From CATQHP01 sp965214915 (GTDB lineage: Bacteria > Acidobacteriota > Terriglobia > Bryobacterales > UBA6623): 64,000 bases of DNA. This document shows positions 52,230 through 61,320 of the stretch, one piece after another (within the stretch, counting starts at the first letter, position 1; each line of letters begins with the position of its first letter). Made by a program: the position numbers and the translations under genes. Location of the stretch: positions 868,001 to 932,000 of the forward strand of contig CBDCCP010000002.1 in assembly GCA_965214915.1 (NCBI GenBank), given 5' to 3'. The notes below the pieces were generated by a model that was not told the origin of the DNA, did not search any database, and saw only the letters and a list, made by a program, of their open reading frames with translations.

Positions 52230-53690
52230 CTATTGCCTCATCCACTGCCGGCGGCGCGGCCATCGCGGGCCGTCTTCGAAAAAACGCACTCCGCTGCCGA
52301 TGCGGTCGTAGTCGCCGAGTTCCGCGCGCGCCTTGTCCGCCAGAGCGGTCAGGCGCTCGACAATTTCAGGATTCTGCGCCGCGACGTTGTCGCGCTCGCC
52401 GATGTCTATCTCGAGGTTGTAAAGCTCGAGTTCCGTGACAGGTTCGAGCAACTCGCCCAGGAATGCGCCGCCGCGCGAGAGCAGCCACTCGGACTCGTTG
52501 CGGCCCGGACGCGGGAAGACGAGCTTCCATGGGCCGCTGCGAACGGCGTCCAGGTGAGTTTCCCGATAGTAATAGAACGCTTCGTGCGGACTCTTGGCGC
52601 CGGGTTCGCCCAGCATGAGCGCGGAAATGTCGCGCCCGTCCAGCGTACGGTCGGCGGGCAACTCGGCGCCGGCCATGGCGATGAACGTGGGTAGAAGATC
52701 CATCGTTGAAGCGATCTCCGCGGTTCGCACGCCGGCGGGGATATATCCGGGGCCCCACATCACGCAGGGGACGCGGATGCCGCCTTCCCACGTAGTTCCC
52801 TTCGCGCCGCGCAGCGGCCCCGCCGATCCGGCGTGCTCGGTTATCGCCGCGGTGTATTGGGGCAGCGAGTGGTTGCTCCACGGTCCGTTGTCCGAGGTAT
52901 AGACCACGATCGTGTTCCGATCGAGCTCCAGTTCCCGGAGAAGGTCGATAATCTCCCCCGCGCCGGCGTCGAGCTCTTCGATGACGTCGCCGTAGAGGCC
53001 GCGTTCGGAGCGCCCTTTGAACGGCTCGGTGACGCCGAGAACCACATGCGCCATGGTGTGCGCGACATACAGAAAGAAAGGCCGCTCCCGGTTGCGGCGA
53101 ATGAAGGCGAGGGCTTCGTCCGTATAGCGCCTCGTCAAATCGTCGACGCCCGCCGATTCTTCGATCTTTTCTTCGTTGCGGTGGACCCAGTGGACTTTAC
53201 CGTCGTCGTTGGCGCCGACCACGCCGAACCAGAAATCGAAGCCGCGCCGCACCGGGTTCAGTTGCGGCTTGAAGCCGCGCCGGCGCTGCGTGATGTCCAC
53301 CTTGCCGATCATGCCGGTGGCGTAGCCGGCCTGCTGCAAGACCTTGGGCAGCAAAATCTCCTTTTCGTGGACATAGGGGAAGCCGTTTTTCTCGTTGCCG
53401 TACTCGCCGACGCGAATGGGATAGCTGCCGGTCAGCAACGCGGTGCGCGAGGGGCCGCAGACGGGTTGGGCGTAGAAATCCGTGAAAATCATGCCCTCGC
53501 GGGCCATGCGATCGATTCGCGGCGTCTTGAAATCCGTCGCGCCGAAAACGCCGAGATCGCCGTAACCCTGATCGTCGGCGAAGAGGATAATGAAATTCGG
53601 TTGTCGGGGCGCTTCATCGCTGGGGCGCGGCGAACAGGCGAGGACGCCGAGCGTCAAGGGCAGCAAGGACAGTACCGTTCGCAGGTTCAT
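52230..53690 (-). CDS. Sulfatase, lipoprotein-anchored
   Basis: 486 residues. Lipobox LGVLACS (Cys about residue 19). Metal site NFIILFADDQGYGDLG, formylglycine site CGPSRTALLTG (about residues 78-88), and VYTSDNGPWSNHS. Different from the copy-1 sulfatase in the block upstream and without a second copy. It cleaves a sulfate ester at the envelope; substrate unknown. It ends just after the PhoX fragment. Confidence 0.93.
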   Translation of the reverse strand: MNLRTVLSLLPLTLGVLACSPRPSDEAPRQPNFIILFADDQGYGDLGVFGATDFKTPRIDRMAREGMIFTDFYAQPVCGPSRTALLTGSYPIRVGEYGNEKNGFPYVHEKEILLPKVLQQAGYATGMIGKVDITQRRRGFKPQLNPVRRGFDFWFGVVGANDDGKVHWVHRNEEKIEESAGVDDLTRRYTDEALAFIRRNRERPFFLYVAHTMAHVVLGVTEPFKGRSERGLYGDVIEELDAGAGEIIDLLRELELDRNTIVVYTSDNGPWSNHSLPQYTAAITEHAGSAGPLRGAKGTTWEGGIRVPCVMWGPGYIPAGVRTAEIASTMDLLPTFIAMAGAELPADRTLDGRDISALMLGEPGAKSPHEAFYYYRETHLDAVRSGPWKLVFPRPGRNESEWLLSRGGAFLGELLEPVTELELYNLEIDIGERDNVAAQNPEIVERLTALADKARAELGDYDRIGSGVRFFEDGPRWPRRRQWMRQ

Positions 53691-53859
53691 CGGCGGTTTG
53701 CATCTCCTATCGGCTTTGAGCGGCAGGCTTGCCGCGGCAAGGCAAGCTCCAAGTTACGCTATTCCCGACTGACGGAGCAACAGATTCTCCTTGTCATGCC
53801 GCGGGCAACCGGTCGAGACTTTGTTCTCCGCGCGGCGGACGTTGTAGAATCGAGCCGTC

Positions 53860-56241
53860 ATGAAGATTTCGTTGCTCTCTTTGCCGCTCGCCCTTGTGTT
53901 CCCGGCCGCGGCGCTGTGGGCGCAGCAAGCGTCTGCCCAGACCGCGCCGGCGGTCGAGTACGCCTACACCGATATCTACTCGCAGCAGGACGGCCACCGC
54001 TTCCATCCCACCGTGCGCGAGGAATGCCGCAGCATCGTCTTCGATAGCGAGGGCGCGGTCTATACCGTCGGCGTGCAATCGAACGACGTCGATACCCGCA
54101 ATGCAACGCGCCAGTTCATCTCTCTCGGCCGTTGGCAAGGCGACCACTGGACATCCATCGCCAAGGTCAATGAGCGCGACGGCTACGTTTACAATCCCGC
54201 CGCGGCCGCCGACGGCAACGGCGGGCTGTGGATTGCCTGGGCCGAATTCAACGATGTCGAGCAGGATTGGGACATCTACGCCCGCCATTGGGACGGCGCG
54301 GCCTTTGGCCCCGTTTCGCGCCTCAGCCATGGCCGCCCGCTTGCGCGCGGGCCGGCAAGCCGCTTGCCAAGACCCGACTTACGCCCGACCGTCGCCGTGC
54401 GCCCCGACGGCGCGCCGGTGGTGGCCTGGGAATCCGCCCGCAAGGGCGCCGTGCGCATCGCCGCCGCGGCTCTGGCGGACGGCGAGTGGAGCGTCGAGCT
54501 GCTCACCGCCGATGCAGGCTTCAACTTCCGTCCCAACTTGGCGGCGGCCGCGGACGGAACCGTCTGGCTGGCTTTCGACCGTTGGATGGACAGCGACTAC
54601 GACGTCTATATCCGCGCCTTGAAGAATGGCCGCTGGTCCGCCGAAACCGCCTTCTTCGCCTCGCCCGAGAACGAGCAGCGTCCGATGATCCGTTTGGCCG
54701 CCGACGGCGCCGTCTGGATTCACGCCTCAAAGCGCGTCGGCGGTTTCGTCGGGGAGCAGCGCCTCGCGCTGCCGCCCGCCGCCGCTGACTTCGTCGCGGA
54801 AATGAACCGCCTCGACGAGTTCCAGATCGACCCCTCCGGGCGCTTCTGGTTTTTCGGGCGGACCGCCTCGTACGCGCCGGGCAACCCCGGCTACCGCGCC
54901 GGCCGCTCGCCCGCGTCCGCCGGCGCCTGGTACGACGGCCGCACGCTGCAACCCTTCACTCTCGGCACGGCCATCGGCTACCGCGCGCCGCGCTTCGCCC
55001 CCGACGGGTCGTTCTGGCACGCCACCGACATGATGGTTTACCGCCGTCCAGCCATGGCCGCCGCCGCGCAAAGCGCGCGGGGAGAGGCGCAAGCGGGGCC
55101 GTCGGGCGAGGAGCGGCAAGAGGCCGAGGGCAAGCCCGCCCGCGTTCCCCACGAAACGCTTGCGATCGACGGCGAAAACTACACGCTCTACTACGGCGAG
55201 TTGCACACCCATTTGAGCGAGTATCCCGGCGACCGCGAAATAGAGTTCTGGACCGACCGTTACTATCTCAACGCCATGCAATCGGGCGTGCTCGATTTCG
55301 GCGCGACCTCCGACCACGACTGGCCCTCGATGACCAACTCGAAATACCGCGTCGAACAGGCATACGCCAATGTGCTTTCCGAACCCGACCGTTTCGAGGG
55401 CTTCAGCAGCTACGAGTGGAGCGGCAACGCCGCCGGCCGCCGCCGTTACGGCGACCGCACCATCGTTTTCTCGCGGCCGTACTCGCCGATCTTTCGGATC
55501 ACCGACCCGGCCAGCAACGAGGTCGAGGAGTTGCACCGTCTGCTGGCGGGCGAGAACGCCATCGACTGGGCGCACCATGTGGGCGCCCCGTGGGGCGTGA
55601 TGGACTGGTCGAAACACGACCCCGTTGCGGAGCCGGTCATGGAAATCGTCTCCGGCCACGGCGTCTACGAAACCTACGACAAGCCGCGCGCCGTTCCGGA
55701 CTGGCTGCGCCGCGCTCCGGTGGGAAAGAGCTCGATCCAGGATGGCTTGGCATACGGCAAGAGATTCGGTTTCGTCGGGTCGAGCGATCGGCACGACGGC
55801 ATCAGCGGCTACGACACCGGCATGTTCGGGGTCTTCGCCAAGGAGCTCAGCCGCGAGTCGGTGGTCGAGGCGCTGCGCAGCCGGCGCAGCTTCGCCGTGC
55901 GCGGCGGCGAGCCGCTGTTGCTCGATTTCCGCGTCAACGGCGTGTTCCAGGGCGGGGACGCCCCGGTCGGAACCGAGCCGCCGCATTTGGCGGTCAAGGT
56001 CAAGGCGCGCTCCGCGGTGGAAAAGATCGAAGTCGTGCGCAACGGCGCCTATATCTTTACGCACGTCCCGGAGAGCGAAACCACGCAGGCCGCGTTCGAT
56101 TACCGCGACGCCGCCGGCGCGGACCCCGGAACCTACTATTACGTACGCGTCTGGCTCAAGGGCTGGCAGCCGATCCTGCAGCCCGGCCGCGGCGATACCG
56201 GCAAGTACGCCTGGAGCTCGCCCGTCTGGATCGACCGCTAG
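53860..56241 (+). CDS. Secreted DUF3604/PHP-like protein with N-terminal propeller
   Basis: 793 residues with signal peptide (LSLPLALVFPAAALWAQ). Residues 30-390 read as BNR/propeller-like repeats (DGNGGLWIAWAEFNDVEQDW; LRPTVAVRPDGAPVVAW). From about 440 a PHP-like metal domain begins: YYGELHTHLSEYPGD, ATSDHDWPSMTN, IDWAHHVGAPWGVMDW, GSSDRHDGISGYDTG, the family's HxH/D and H clusters. DUF3604 function is unknown; a phosphoesterase is conceivable. The segment PLARGPASRLPRP (54337-54379) overlaps a variant of the GC-rich repeat and could be an insertion between propeller blades. Confidence 0.82.
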   Translation: MKISLLSLPLALVFPAAALWAQQASAQTAPAVEYAYTDIYSQQDGHRFHPTVREECRSIVFDSEGAVYTVGVQSNDVDTRNATRQFISLGRWQGDHWTSIAKVNERDGYVYNPAAAADGNGGLWIAWAEFNDVEQDWDIYARHWDGAAFGPVSRLSHGRPLARGPASRLPRPDLRPTVAVRPDGAPVVAWESARKGAVRIAAAALADGEWSVELLTADAGFNFRPNLAAAADGTVWLAFDRWMDSDYDVYIRALKNGRWSAETAFFASPENEQRPMIRLAADGAVWIHASKRVGGFVGEQRLALPPAAADFVAEMNRLDEFQIDPSGRFWFFGRTASYAPGNPGYRAGRSPASAGAWYDGRTLQPFTLGTAIGYRAPRFAPDGSFWHATDMMVYRRPAMAAAAQSARGEAQAGPSGEERQEAEGKPARVPHETLAIDGENYTLYYGELHTHLSEYPGDREIEFWTDRYYLNAMQSGVLDFGATSDHDWPSMTNSKYRVEQAYANVLSEPDRFEGFSSYEWSGNAAGRRRYGDRTIVFSRPYSPIFRITDPASNEVEELHRLLAGENAIDWAHHVGAPWGVMDWSKHDPVAEPVMEIVSGHGVYETYDKPRAVPDWLRRAPVGKSSIQDGLAYGKRFGFVGSSDRHDGISGYDTGMFGVFAKELSRESVVEALRSRRSFAVRGGEPLLLDFRVNGVFQGGDAPVGTEPPHLAVKVKARSAVEKIEVVRNGAYIFTHVPESETTQAAFDYRDAAGADPGTYYYVRVWLKGWQPILQPGRGDTGKYAWSSPVWIDR

Positions 56242-56306
56242 CGCGGGCCTTCGCCTGCCGCCGCGCGAACAGTCTCGGCCAATCACACAAGGTATAGCGA
56301 TTAGAG

Positions 56307-58280
56307 ATGCCCTCGATGACGGAACTGTTCAGCTCTGTGCGGCGTCCCAAATCGCTTCCGTTCTTACTGCTGTTGGCGGCGCTGTCAACGGTGTTCCTGT
56401 TCGGCAACGACCGGGGCCACTTCTACCGGAATGGGCATCACAATTTTCTGTCGTCGCACGGTATGACGCTGGCAGCGAATCTTTCCCCTGCCCACAATTT
56501 TTTGATGTTCGACCACCGAACTATAGGGACAGACAGCACTCCGTCTTATGCGCCGTACAATCGGTTTCCCATAGGCGCATTCGCGCTGACGAAACTAGCC
56601 GTCCTACTCGTTGGGGATGAACCAACCGTCGAAGCAGAGATATATGCCGCCCGAACGCTGATGCTGGCGTTTTTTGCCGCAGCCGCGGCGCTGGCCTACC
56701 TGTCGCTTGGACGGCTGGCGCCCACGCGGTGGGTTGCCTTGTCCGCGACGCTCCTGACCTTCTCCTCGTACTATTGCTTGTATTACAACGATATGGTCTG
56801 GAACGACGTGCCGAGTCTTTTCGGAGTGATGTTGACTTTTCACGGCATGGTCGTTTTCGCTCAAGACGGCCGCTTCCGGCAGTTGCTGGTCAAGACGTGC
56901 GCGGCTCTGCTACTGGGGTGGCAGGTCTTGATGCTGCTGCTGCCCTTCGTCATTCTCGGTTTATTACCCCAGCATCGTGTCAACCGAAGCGCTTGGCAGG
57001 TCTCTCCGCTGTGCAACCGTTATCTGACACTTGGCATCGTTGCGCTGCTTTTCAGCATATCGATCCTGGCCTTCAATTTCGTCAATGAATACTTCATGCT
57101 CAACGATGGAAGAGCGGTGACAGAGTTACCCTCTTTCCAGTACATGCTGACACGCATCGGACAAAATCAGGGCTTCAACGTTTATCATGCCAAGAACATA
57201 GCTTGGCTGCCTTTTCTGCAAGGGCAACTCTACCGTATAGGCGGCATGTCGCTTCCATTCGCTCTGCCCGGCTACGTTAACGCACTAGGCAAGGACACAA
57301 CCTTTCCGTTGGGACCGGCGGAGGGCTGCATCGTAGGCATCGCCGTAACCTGCGCATGTCTGATCGGACTGAAGGTTGTCCGCCTCCGCCATAAGATTCT
57401 ACCTGCAGCATTGGTGCTGTCCGGCTTCTGTTGGGCGTTGCCGCTGCGCCATTTCACTGTCTATCACGATTTTCAGAGTCTTTTCTATATCGGCATCCCG
57501 CTGGTTTTCTTCTTTCTCGTCATGTTGTACATATACAGGCTGTCGAGCGACCGCCTCATTGCCGGCGCCGCCGCCGTCTCATTGTTCGTCTTCGGTTTTT
57601 CCGCCTTTCGGATGAGTTTCGTAGGCCACGATGCCGAAGAAGCAGAATTTCATGAAACGATGATCGCCGATTTCAAAGCTATCCGTAAAACGATGAACGG
57701 GGCAGACTCTGTATTCGTCGCTGTGTCCCGGAGTGAATACGAGTCCCTTATAGGAGCTTTTCACGCGGCAAATTACTATCTCGCCGGGAGCGTCATAGAA
57801 TACGCGAGACGCGGGGCTGCCGACTTGTTTATCGCACGCAATCGCGAGGATATACTTGGTCTCCTCACCCCGAACAATCGGCTGATGTTCCTTTACGACC
57901 GGGCTGCTTACGACAGGCCGTACGCGGAACTCGGCGACCCTGCAATCGAATCCAACTGGAATGTCCATCTCAGAAATGGCCGGCTGGTGTACATCCGTAA
58001 TGAACAATGCGGGAGTGGGGAGGACTTTGAGGCGACATTCTTCTTTCATATAGTTCCGCGTGACGAAAACGACCTTCCCGACCATCGCAAGCAATACGGT
58101 TTCGACAACCTGGATTTCAGTCCTGGTGAATTCAGTTTCGAGGCTGCAGGGCGGTGTATTGTGGAGCGGCCTCTGCCGGCGTACGCAGTCAGCCGAATCA
58201 GCACCGGCCAGTACATCCCTGTACATGGGAGTGCCGATACAGAGCGCATCTGGGAGGGGACTATCCGCCTTGACGAGTAA
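56307..58280 (+). CDS. Polytopic membrane protein, ArnT/PMT-like glycosyltransferase-like
   Basis: 657 residues. About ten helices in the first 450 residues (RPKSLPFLLLLAALSTVFLF; LMLAFFAAAAALAYLSL; LLVKTCAALLLGWQVLMLLL), followed by a soluble C-terminal domain of 200 residues. The arrangement resembles lipid-linked sugar transferases of the GT-C fold, with an acidic motif in the first loop (GNDRGHFYRNGHH). No signature is strong, so function is uncertain. It shows a slightly lower GC than neighbours and stands alone between the DUF3604 and ATPase genes. Confidence 0.65.
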   Translation: MPSMTELFSSVRRPKSLPFLLLLAALSTVFLFGNDRGHFYRNGHHNFLSSHGMTLAANLSPAHNFLMFDHRTIGTDSTPSYAPYNRFPIGAFALTKLAVLLVGDEPTVEAEIYAARTLMLAFFAAAAALAYLSLGRLAPTRWVALSATLLTFSSYYCLYYNDMVWNDVPSLFGVMLTFHGMVVFAQDGRFRQLLVKTCAALLLGWQVLMLLLPFVILGLLPQHRVNRSAWQVSPLCNRYLTLGIVALLFSISILAFNFVNEYFMLNDGRAVTELPSFQYMLTRIGQNQGFNVYHAKNIAWLPFLQGQLYRIGGMSLPFALPGYVNALGKDTTFPLGPAEGCIVGIAVTCACLIGLKVVRLRHKILPAALVLSGFCWALPLRHFTVYHDFQSLFYIGIPLVFFFLVMLYIYRLSSDRLIAGAAAVSLFVFGFSAFRMSFVGHDAEEAEFHETMIADFKAIRKTMNGADSVFVAVSRSEYESLIGAFHAANYYLAGSVIEYARRGAADLFIARNREDILGLLTPNNRLMFLYDRAAYDRPYAELGDPAIESNWNVHLRNGRLVYIRNEQCGSGEDFEATFFFHIVPRDENDLPDHRKQYGFDNLDFSPGEFSFEAAGRCIVERPLPAYAVSRISTGQYIPVHGSADTERIWEGTIRLDE

Positions 58281-58336
58281 GCCCGCGAATGGGGTTGGAT
58301 GCGTTCGACTCGCAGGAGAGAGGCCGTTGAGGGTTT

Positions 58337-58498
58337 TCAGGCGGCGCGGCGGCCCGCGACCGCTTTGCGCAGTTCTTCGAGCAAACTATCCCGGCACAGC
58401 CAAGCGAACAGGCCGACCGACAAAACGGCAATGCCGGAAAAACCGCCGGTGCGGGCCGGCAGATCGGCAGTCCCGACCGCGGAACACGCATACTCGCG
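58337..58498 (-). pseudogene. C-terminal fragment of an unidentified membrane protein
   Basis: Right after the ATPase stop, the minus strand is open without a start and reads GIAVLSVGLFAWLCRDSLLE followed by ELRKAVAGRRAA-stop: one helix and a basic tail, typical of the end of a membrane transporter or flippase. Codon quality is good. It suggests that the ATPase gene inserted into an older gene and left this end. Low confidence. Confidence 0.35.
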
Positions 58499-58507
58499 GA
58501 TACGGCG

Positions 58508-59842
58508 TTACAGGTCGGCGAAGGGAAGGGCCGTGACTCCGGAACCGAGAGGAAGGCGGATGTCGCCTGGATGCACCACGTATCCCGGCACCGCCGTATC
58601 GCCCATGTCCCTTTGGAATGTCTTGACGGCAGCGGCCATGGCCGGGCGCGGCGTAGAGGACAATTTAACCTCGATCGGCACGAGCTTTCCGCTGCGCGGG
58701 CCGGAAAGACCGCCGATATCGACTACGAAATCCACTTTCGTTCCTGCCCGGGTTCTCCAAAAATAAATCTGCGGGTCGATTCCCCGATGCGTCAGCGTCC
58801 TGACGATTTCGGAAAGCACCGCCGTTTCCATGATGGCGTCTCCCATCGGACCCGATGCCGCATGTTCGGGGTCTTTGAGACCCGCGAGGCAGCAGAGCGT
58901 GCCGACATCGGTGAAGTAGACTTTCGGAGCCTTGACGAGCCTCTTCCCCACGTTGGCGAAGTACGGACGCAACACGGTCACCTGGTAGCCGGCTTCGAGC
59001 ACGGAGAGCCATGCCTTGACGGTGTTGACTGCAACGCCGAGATCCCGGGCGGCATCGGTCAGATTCAGGAGTTGCGCGCTGCGGGCCGCCAGCAGTCGGA
59101 GAAAGCTTTGATAGCGGGTCAGGTCTCCGACTTGCCGGAGCATGCGCACGTCTCGTTCGAGATAGGTCTGGATATAGCCGGCGTGCCAAAGGGATGTCTC
59201 CGGGTTGTGTTGCGCGGCAAGCTCCGGGTAGCCGCCTCTGAGGAATTCTTTCCAGAGGTCGCGAAAGGCAAGTTTCTTGCCGGCCCGCGCAGTGGTCTTG
59301 CCGGCCCGCGCAGTGGTCTTGCCGGTCCGCGCAGCGGTCTTGCCGGCCCGTTCAAGCGGGGTTTTTGCAGACGGCTGCCGTTCAAGCTCCCAAGGTAAGG
59401 GAATGTGCGGCTGCCCCTCAGTTTCCCGCCGGGAAAGCGGCAGCAGGCGAAGCATTGCCGCGCGGCCCGCCAAGGACTCGGTTACCTTTTCCGCAAGCAG
59501 CAAATTCTGTGAACCGGTCAACAGGTATTGGCCGTTTTCACGGCGGTTGGCGTCGATTTTCTCCTTGATGTATGCGAGCAGATCGGGCGCGTATTGCGCC
59601 TCATCGAAAATCACCGGGGGAGGATACGACTCCAGGAAAGCGCGCGGGTCTTCGAGTGCGGCCGCGCGAACGTTCGGCAACTCCAAGGAGACATAACGGC
59701 AACGCTTGCCGAAAAAATGCTGCAGCAGAGTTGTCTTGCCGGATTGGCGCGGTCCGGTCAGGACCACGGCGGGAAACGCAGCAGCGGCTCTCTTGAGTAC
59801 CGGTTCCAACGAACGTTCAATGTAACGGGGCGTCTCGATCAT
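58508..59842 (-). CDS. AAA_14/DUF4143 ATP-binding protein with repeat-derived linker
   Basis: About 444 residues from the ATG complementary to 59840-59842 (MIETPRYIERSLEPVLKRAA). Walker A is LTGPRQSGKTTLLQHFF (about residues 29-45), Walker B is PPVIFDEAQYAP. The C-terminal DUF4143 nuclease/helix domain follows (DFVVDIGGLSGPRSGKLVPIEVKLS). These ATPases are common accessory genes of unknown role. Between about residues 160 and 200 lies a 7-residue tandem repeat (RAGKTTA) made by four 21-base units of a dispersed repeat. The promoter region holds a 35-base palindrome. Confidence 0.88.
   Translation of the reverse strand: MIETPRYIERSLEPVLKRAAAAFPAVVLTGPRQSGKTTLLQHFFGKRCRYVSLELPNVRAAALEDPRAFLESYPPPVIFDEAQYAPDLLAYIKEKIDANRRENGQYLLTGSQNLLLAEKVTESLAGRAAMLRLLPLSRRETEGQPHIPLPWELERQPSAKTPLERAGKTAARTGKTTARAGKTTARAGKKLAFRDLWKEFLRGGYPELAAQHNPETSLWHAGYIQTYLERDVRMLRQVGDLTRYQSFLRLLAARSAQLLNLTDAARDLGVAVNTVKAWLSVLEAGYQVTVLRPYFANVGKRLVKAPKVYFTDVGTLCCLAGLKDPEHAASGPMGDAIMETAVLSEIVRTLTHRGIDPQIYFWRTRAGTKVDFVVDIGGLSGPRSGKLVPIEVKLSSTPRPAMAAAVKTFQRDMGDTAVPGYVVHPGDIRLPLGSGVTALPFADL
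59275..59359. repeat. Four tandem units of a 21-base GC-rich repeat inside the ATPase gene
   Basis: Units of TCTTGCCGGCCCGCGCAGTGG: two exact, one with two changes, one with an extra base and changes. On the minus strand they code for RAGKTTA-like heptapeptides. The unit is a variant of CTTGCGCGGGCCGGAAAGAC at 48711 and resembles the sequence in rnc at 61159. Confidence 0.9.
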
Positions 59843-59847
59843 CAATA

Positions 59848-59882
59848 GTTGATAATCTGCATTTTGAGTGCAGACTATCAAC
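59848..59882. promoter_or_regulatory. Large inverted repeat at the ATPase translation start
   Basis: Arms GTTGATAATCTGCA and TGCAGACTATCAAC (14 bases, one mismatch) with a 7-base spacer end 5 bases before the ATG. In RNA it would form a strong hairpin over the ribosome site; in DNA it is a dimer-type operator. No Shine-Dalgarno sequence remains, so the hairpin may be a translational or transcriptional switch. Confidence 0.75.
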
Positions 59883-59974
59883 CTGAACCGAGGCAGGCGG
59901 CGCCGTTTCCAATGGAGAGATAAATTTAAGCCGGGGTGGTTTCCCGCCGCTTGGAAGAGGGGCGCCCGCGCCTG

Positions 59975-60541
59975 CTACTCGGCGGTGAAGACGATGCGCC
60001 CGGGCATGATCCGCACCGCGTCGAGGCCGCCTTGGAGAGGGATCGGCTTGCCCCAGACATAGGGCCGCAACTGCTCGGGAGCGAATGCCTTCAGAAACCA
60101 TTCGAGCGCGGCGCCGCGCAGCGTGAAACCGTCGATCGTAACCGCGGCTACTTTTGCGGCGCCGTTGCCGCCGCGGGCTTCGTAGTCGATGTCGGCGCTC
60201 ACGTTGCGGGCCTCGCGCAGCAGCAGGCGAACGGCGAGCGGCGTATCTTCCCCGGTCAGCCCCGCCGCCTGCGGATCGACGACCGCCTCGAGCGAGGCGC
60301 CTCCCTCCCGCAGCCGGATATGGACGTCCTCTACGCCCTGCGGAATGCCGGCGCTGCCGTGATAACGCAGGAAGGCGTTCAATTCGTCCTCGCTCAAAAC
60401 GATGCTTTCTCCTCTCTCGAAGGAGGCAAGGGCGATGCGGTCGAGCTTGCGCTTCGCCGCCTCCGACATCTCCGGCGTGATCTCGGCAAAAAGAGCGGAG
60501 GCGAGCAGCGGCAGGAAAAGCAACAGCAAACGGGCAGTCAT
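59975..60541 (-). CDS. Conserved secreted protein, coupled to rnc
   Basis: 188 residues from the ATG at 60541, which overlaps the rnc stop (ATGA). Signal peptide MTARLLLLFLPLLASALFAE. The mature part has no motif I know; it has an all-beta/alpha mix (LSEDELNAFLRYHGSAGIP; YVWGKPIPLQGGLDAVRIMP) resembling LEA-like or lipid-binding secreted proteins. Coupled translation with RNase III suggests only a shared level of expression, not shared function. Confidence 0.7.
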   Translation of the reverse strand: MTARLLLLFLPLLASALFAEITPEMSEAAKRKLDRIALASFERGESIVLSEDELNAFLRYHGSAGIPQGVEDVHIRLREGGASLEAVVDPQAAGLTGEDTPLAVRLLLREARNVSADIDYEARGGNGAAKVAAVTIDGFTLRGAALEWFLKAFAPEQLRPYVWGKPIPLQGGLDAVRIMPGRIVFTAE

Positions 60542-61269
60542 GGCGGCGAATCTTTCTGCAAGACCCACTCTTCATTCTCCACGATCTTCAACGCCGCGGC
60601 GGCCGCTTTGCTCTCCGCCGCTTTTTTCGACGGACCCTCCGCCGCCGCGCGGCATTCCCCGCCGACCCGCACTTCGACCGTGAATATCCGCCGGTGAACG
60701 GGCCCGCTTTCCGCCAGGACGCGGTACTCGGGGGCGTCCAGCTTGCGCGCCTGCGCCCATTCTTGCAGCGCGGACTTGGGGGCGCCCCCGGCAAGTTTTT
60801 CGACGGCTTCCCCGAGCGCTGCTTCCGTGAAGACCAGCGCCTCGACCACGCTGCGGGCGGCGTCGATTCCGCCGTCGAGATACACCGCCGCGAGCAGCGC
60901 CTCGACAGCGTTGACGAGCAAGCTCTTCTTGGCGCGCCCCCCGCTTGCCTCCTCGCCCTTGCCCAGCAGCAGGTAAGAGCCGATGTCCAGGCGCCGGCCG
61001 ACCGCGGCGAGGTTATCCCCGCTGACGAGAAACGCTCTGAGCTTGGTGAGCGCGCCCTCCGGATAATGCGGAAAGCGCCTGTAGAGAGCGTCGCCGGCCA
61101 CGAAGCCGAGCACTGCGTCGCCCAGGAATTCCATCCGTTCGTTGTGCTCCGCGCCGGAGTCTTTGCGGCCCACGCAAGCGGAGCGGTGGGTCAGCGCGCG
61201 GCGCAGCAGGGATGCGTCCGCGAACTCGTATCCGAGCGCGCGGGTCAGGGTCTTGGGGTCCTTGCTCAT
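60538..61269 (-). CDS. rnc: Ribonuclease III
   Basis: 243 residues. Cuts double-stranded RNA in rRNA and mRNA processing. The catalytic signature is HNERMEFLGDAVLGFVAGD (about residues 43-61) and the downstream LLAAVYLDGG supplies the other acidic residues. The C-terminal dsRBD (KSALQEWAQARKLDAPEYRV) is complete. Between LTHRSA and EHNERMEFLGD it has an extra CVGRKDSGA, encoded by a relative of the dispersed 20-base repeat; normal RNase III goes almost directly from LTHRS to HNER. The stop overlaps the following start (ATGA). Confidence 0.95.
   Translation of the reverse strand: MSKDPKTLTRALGYEFADASLLRRALTHRSACVGRKDSGAEHNERMEFLGDAVLGFVAGDALYRRFPHYPEGALTKLRAFLVSGDNLAAVGRRLDIGSYLLLGKGEEASGGRAKKSLLVNAVEALLAAVYLDGGIDAARSVVEALVFTEAALGEAVEKLAGGAPKSALQEWAQARKLDAPEYRVLAESGPVHRRIFTVEVRVGGECRAAAEGPSKKAAESKAAAAALKIVENEEWVLQKDSPP
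61159..61178. repeat. Dispersed GC-rich repeat inserted in rnc
   Basis: GTCTTTGCGGCCCACGCAAG is the complement of CTTGCGTGGGCCGCAAAGAC, two differences from the tandem copy at 48711. It is in frame and encodes CVGRKD on the minus strand. Confidence 0.75.
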
Positions 61270-61320
61270 GACACAGCAGAGAACCTTACCGGTTCCGATC
61301 TTCCCCCCGTACGTCGGGCG

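Noticed and set aside
59275..59359. Tandem units considered as a CRISPR array
   Set aside because: Units abut without spacers, lie in frame inside a gene and have no cas genes nearby.
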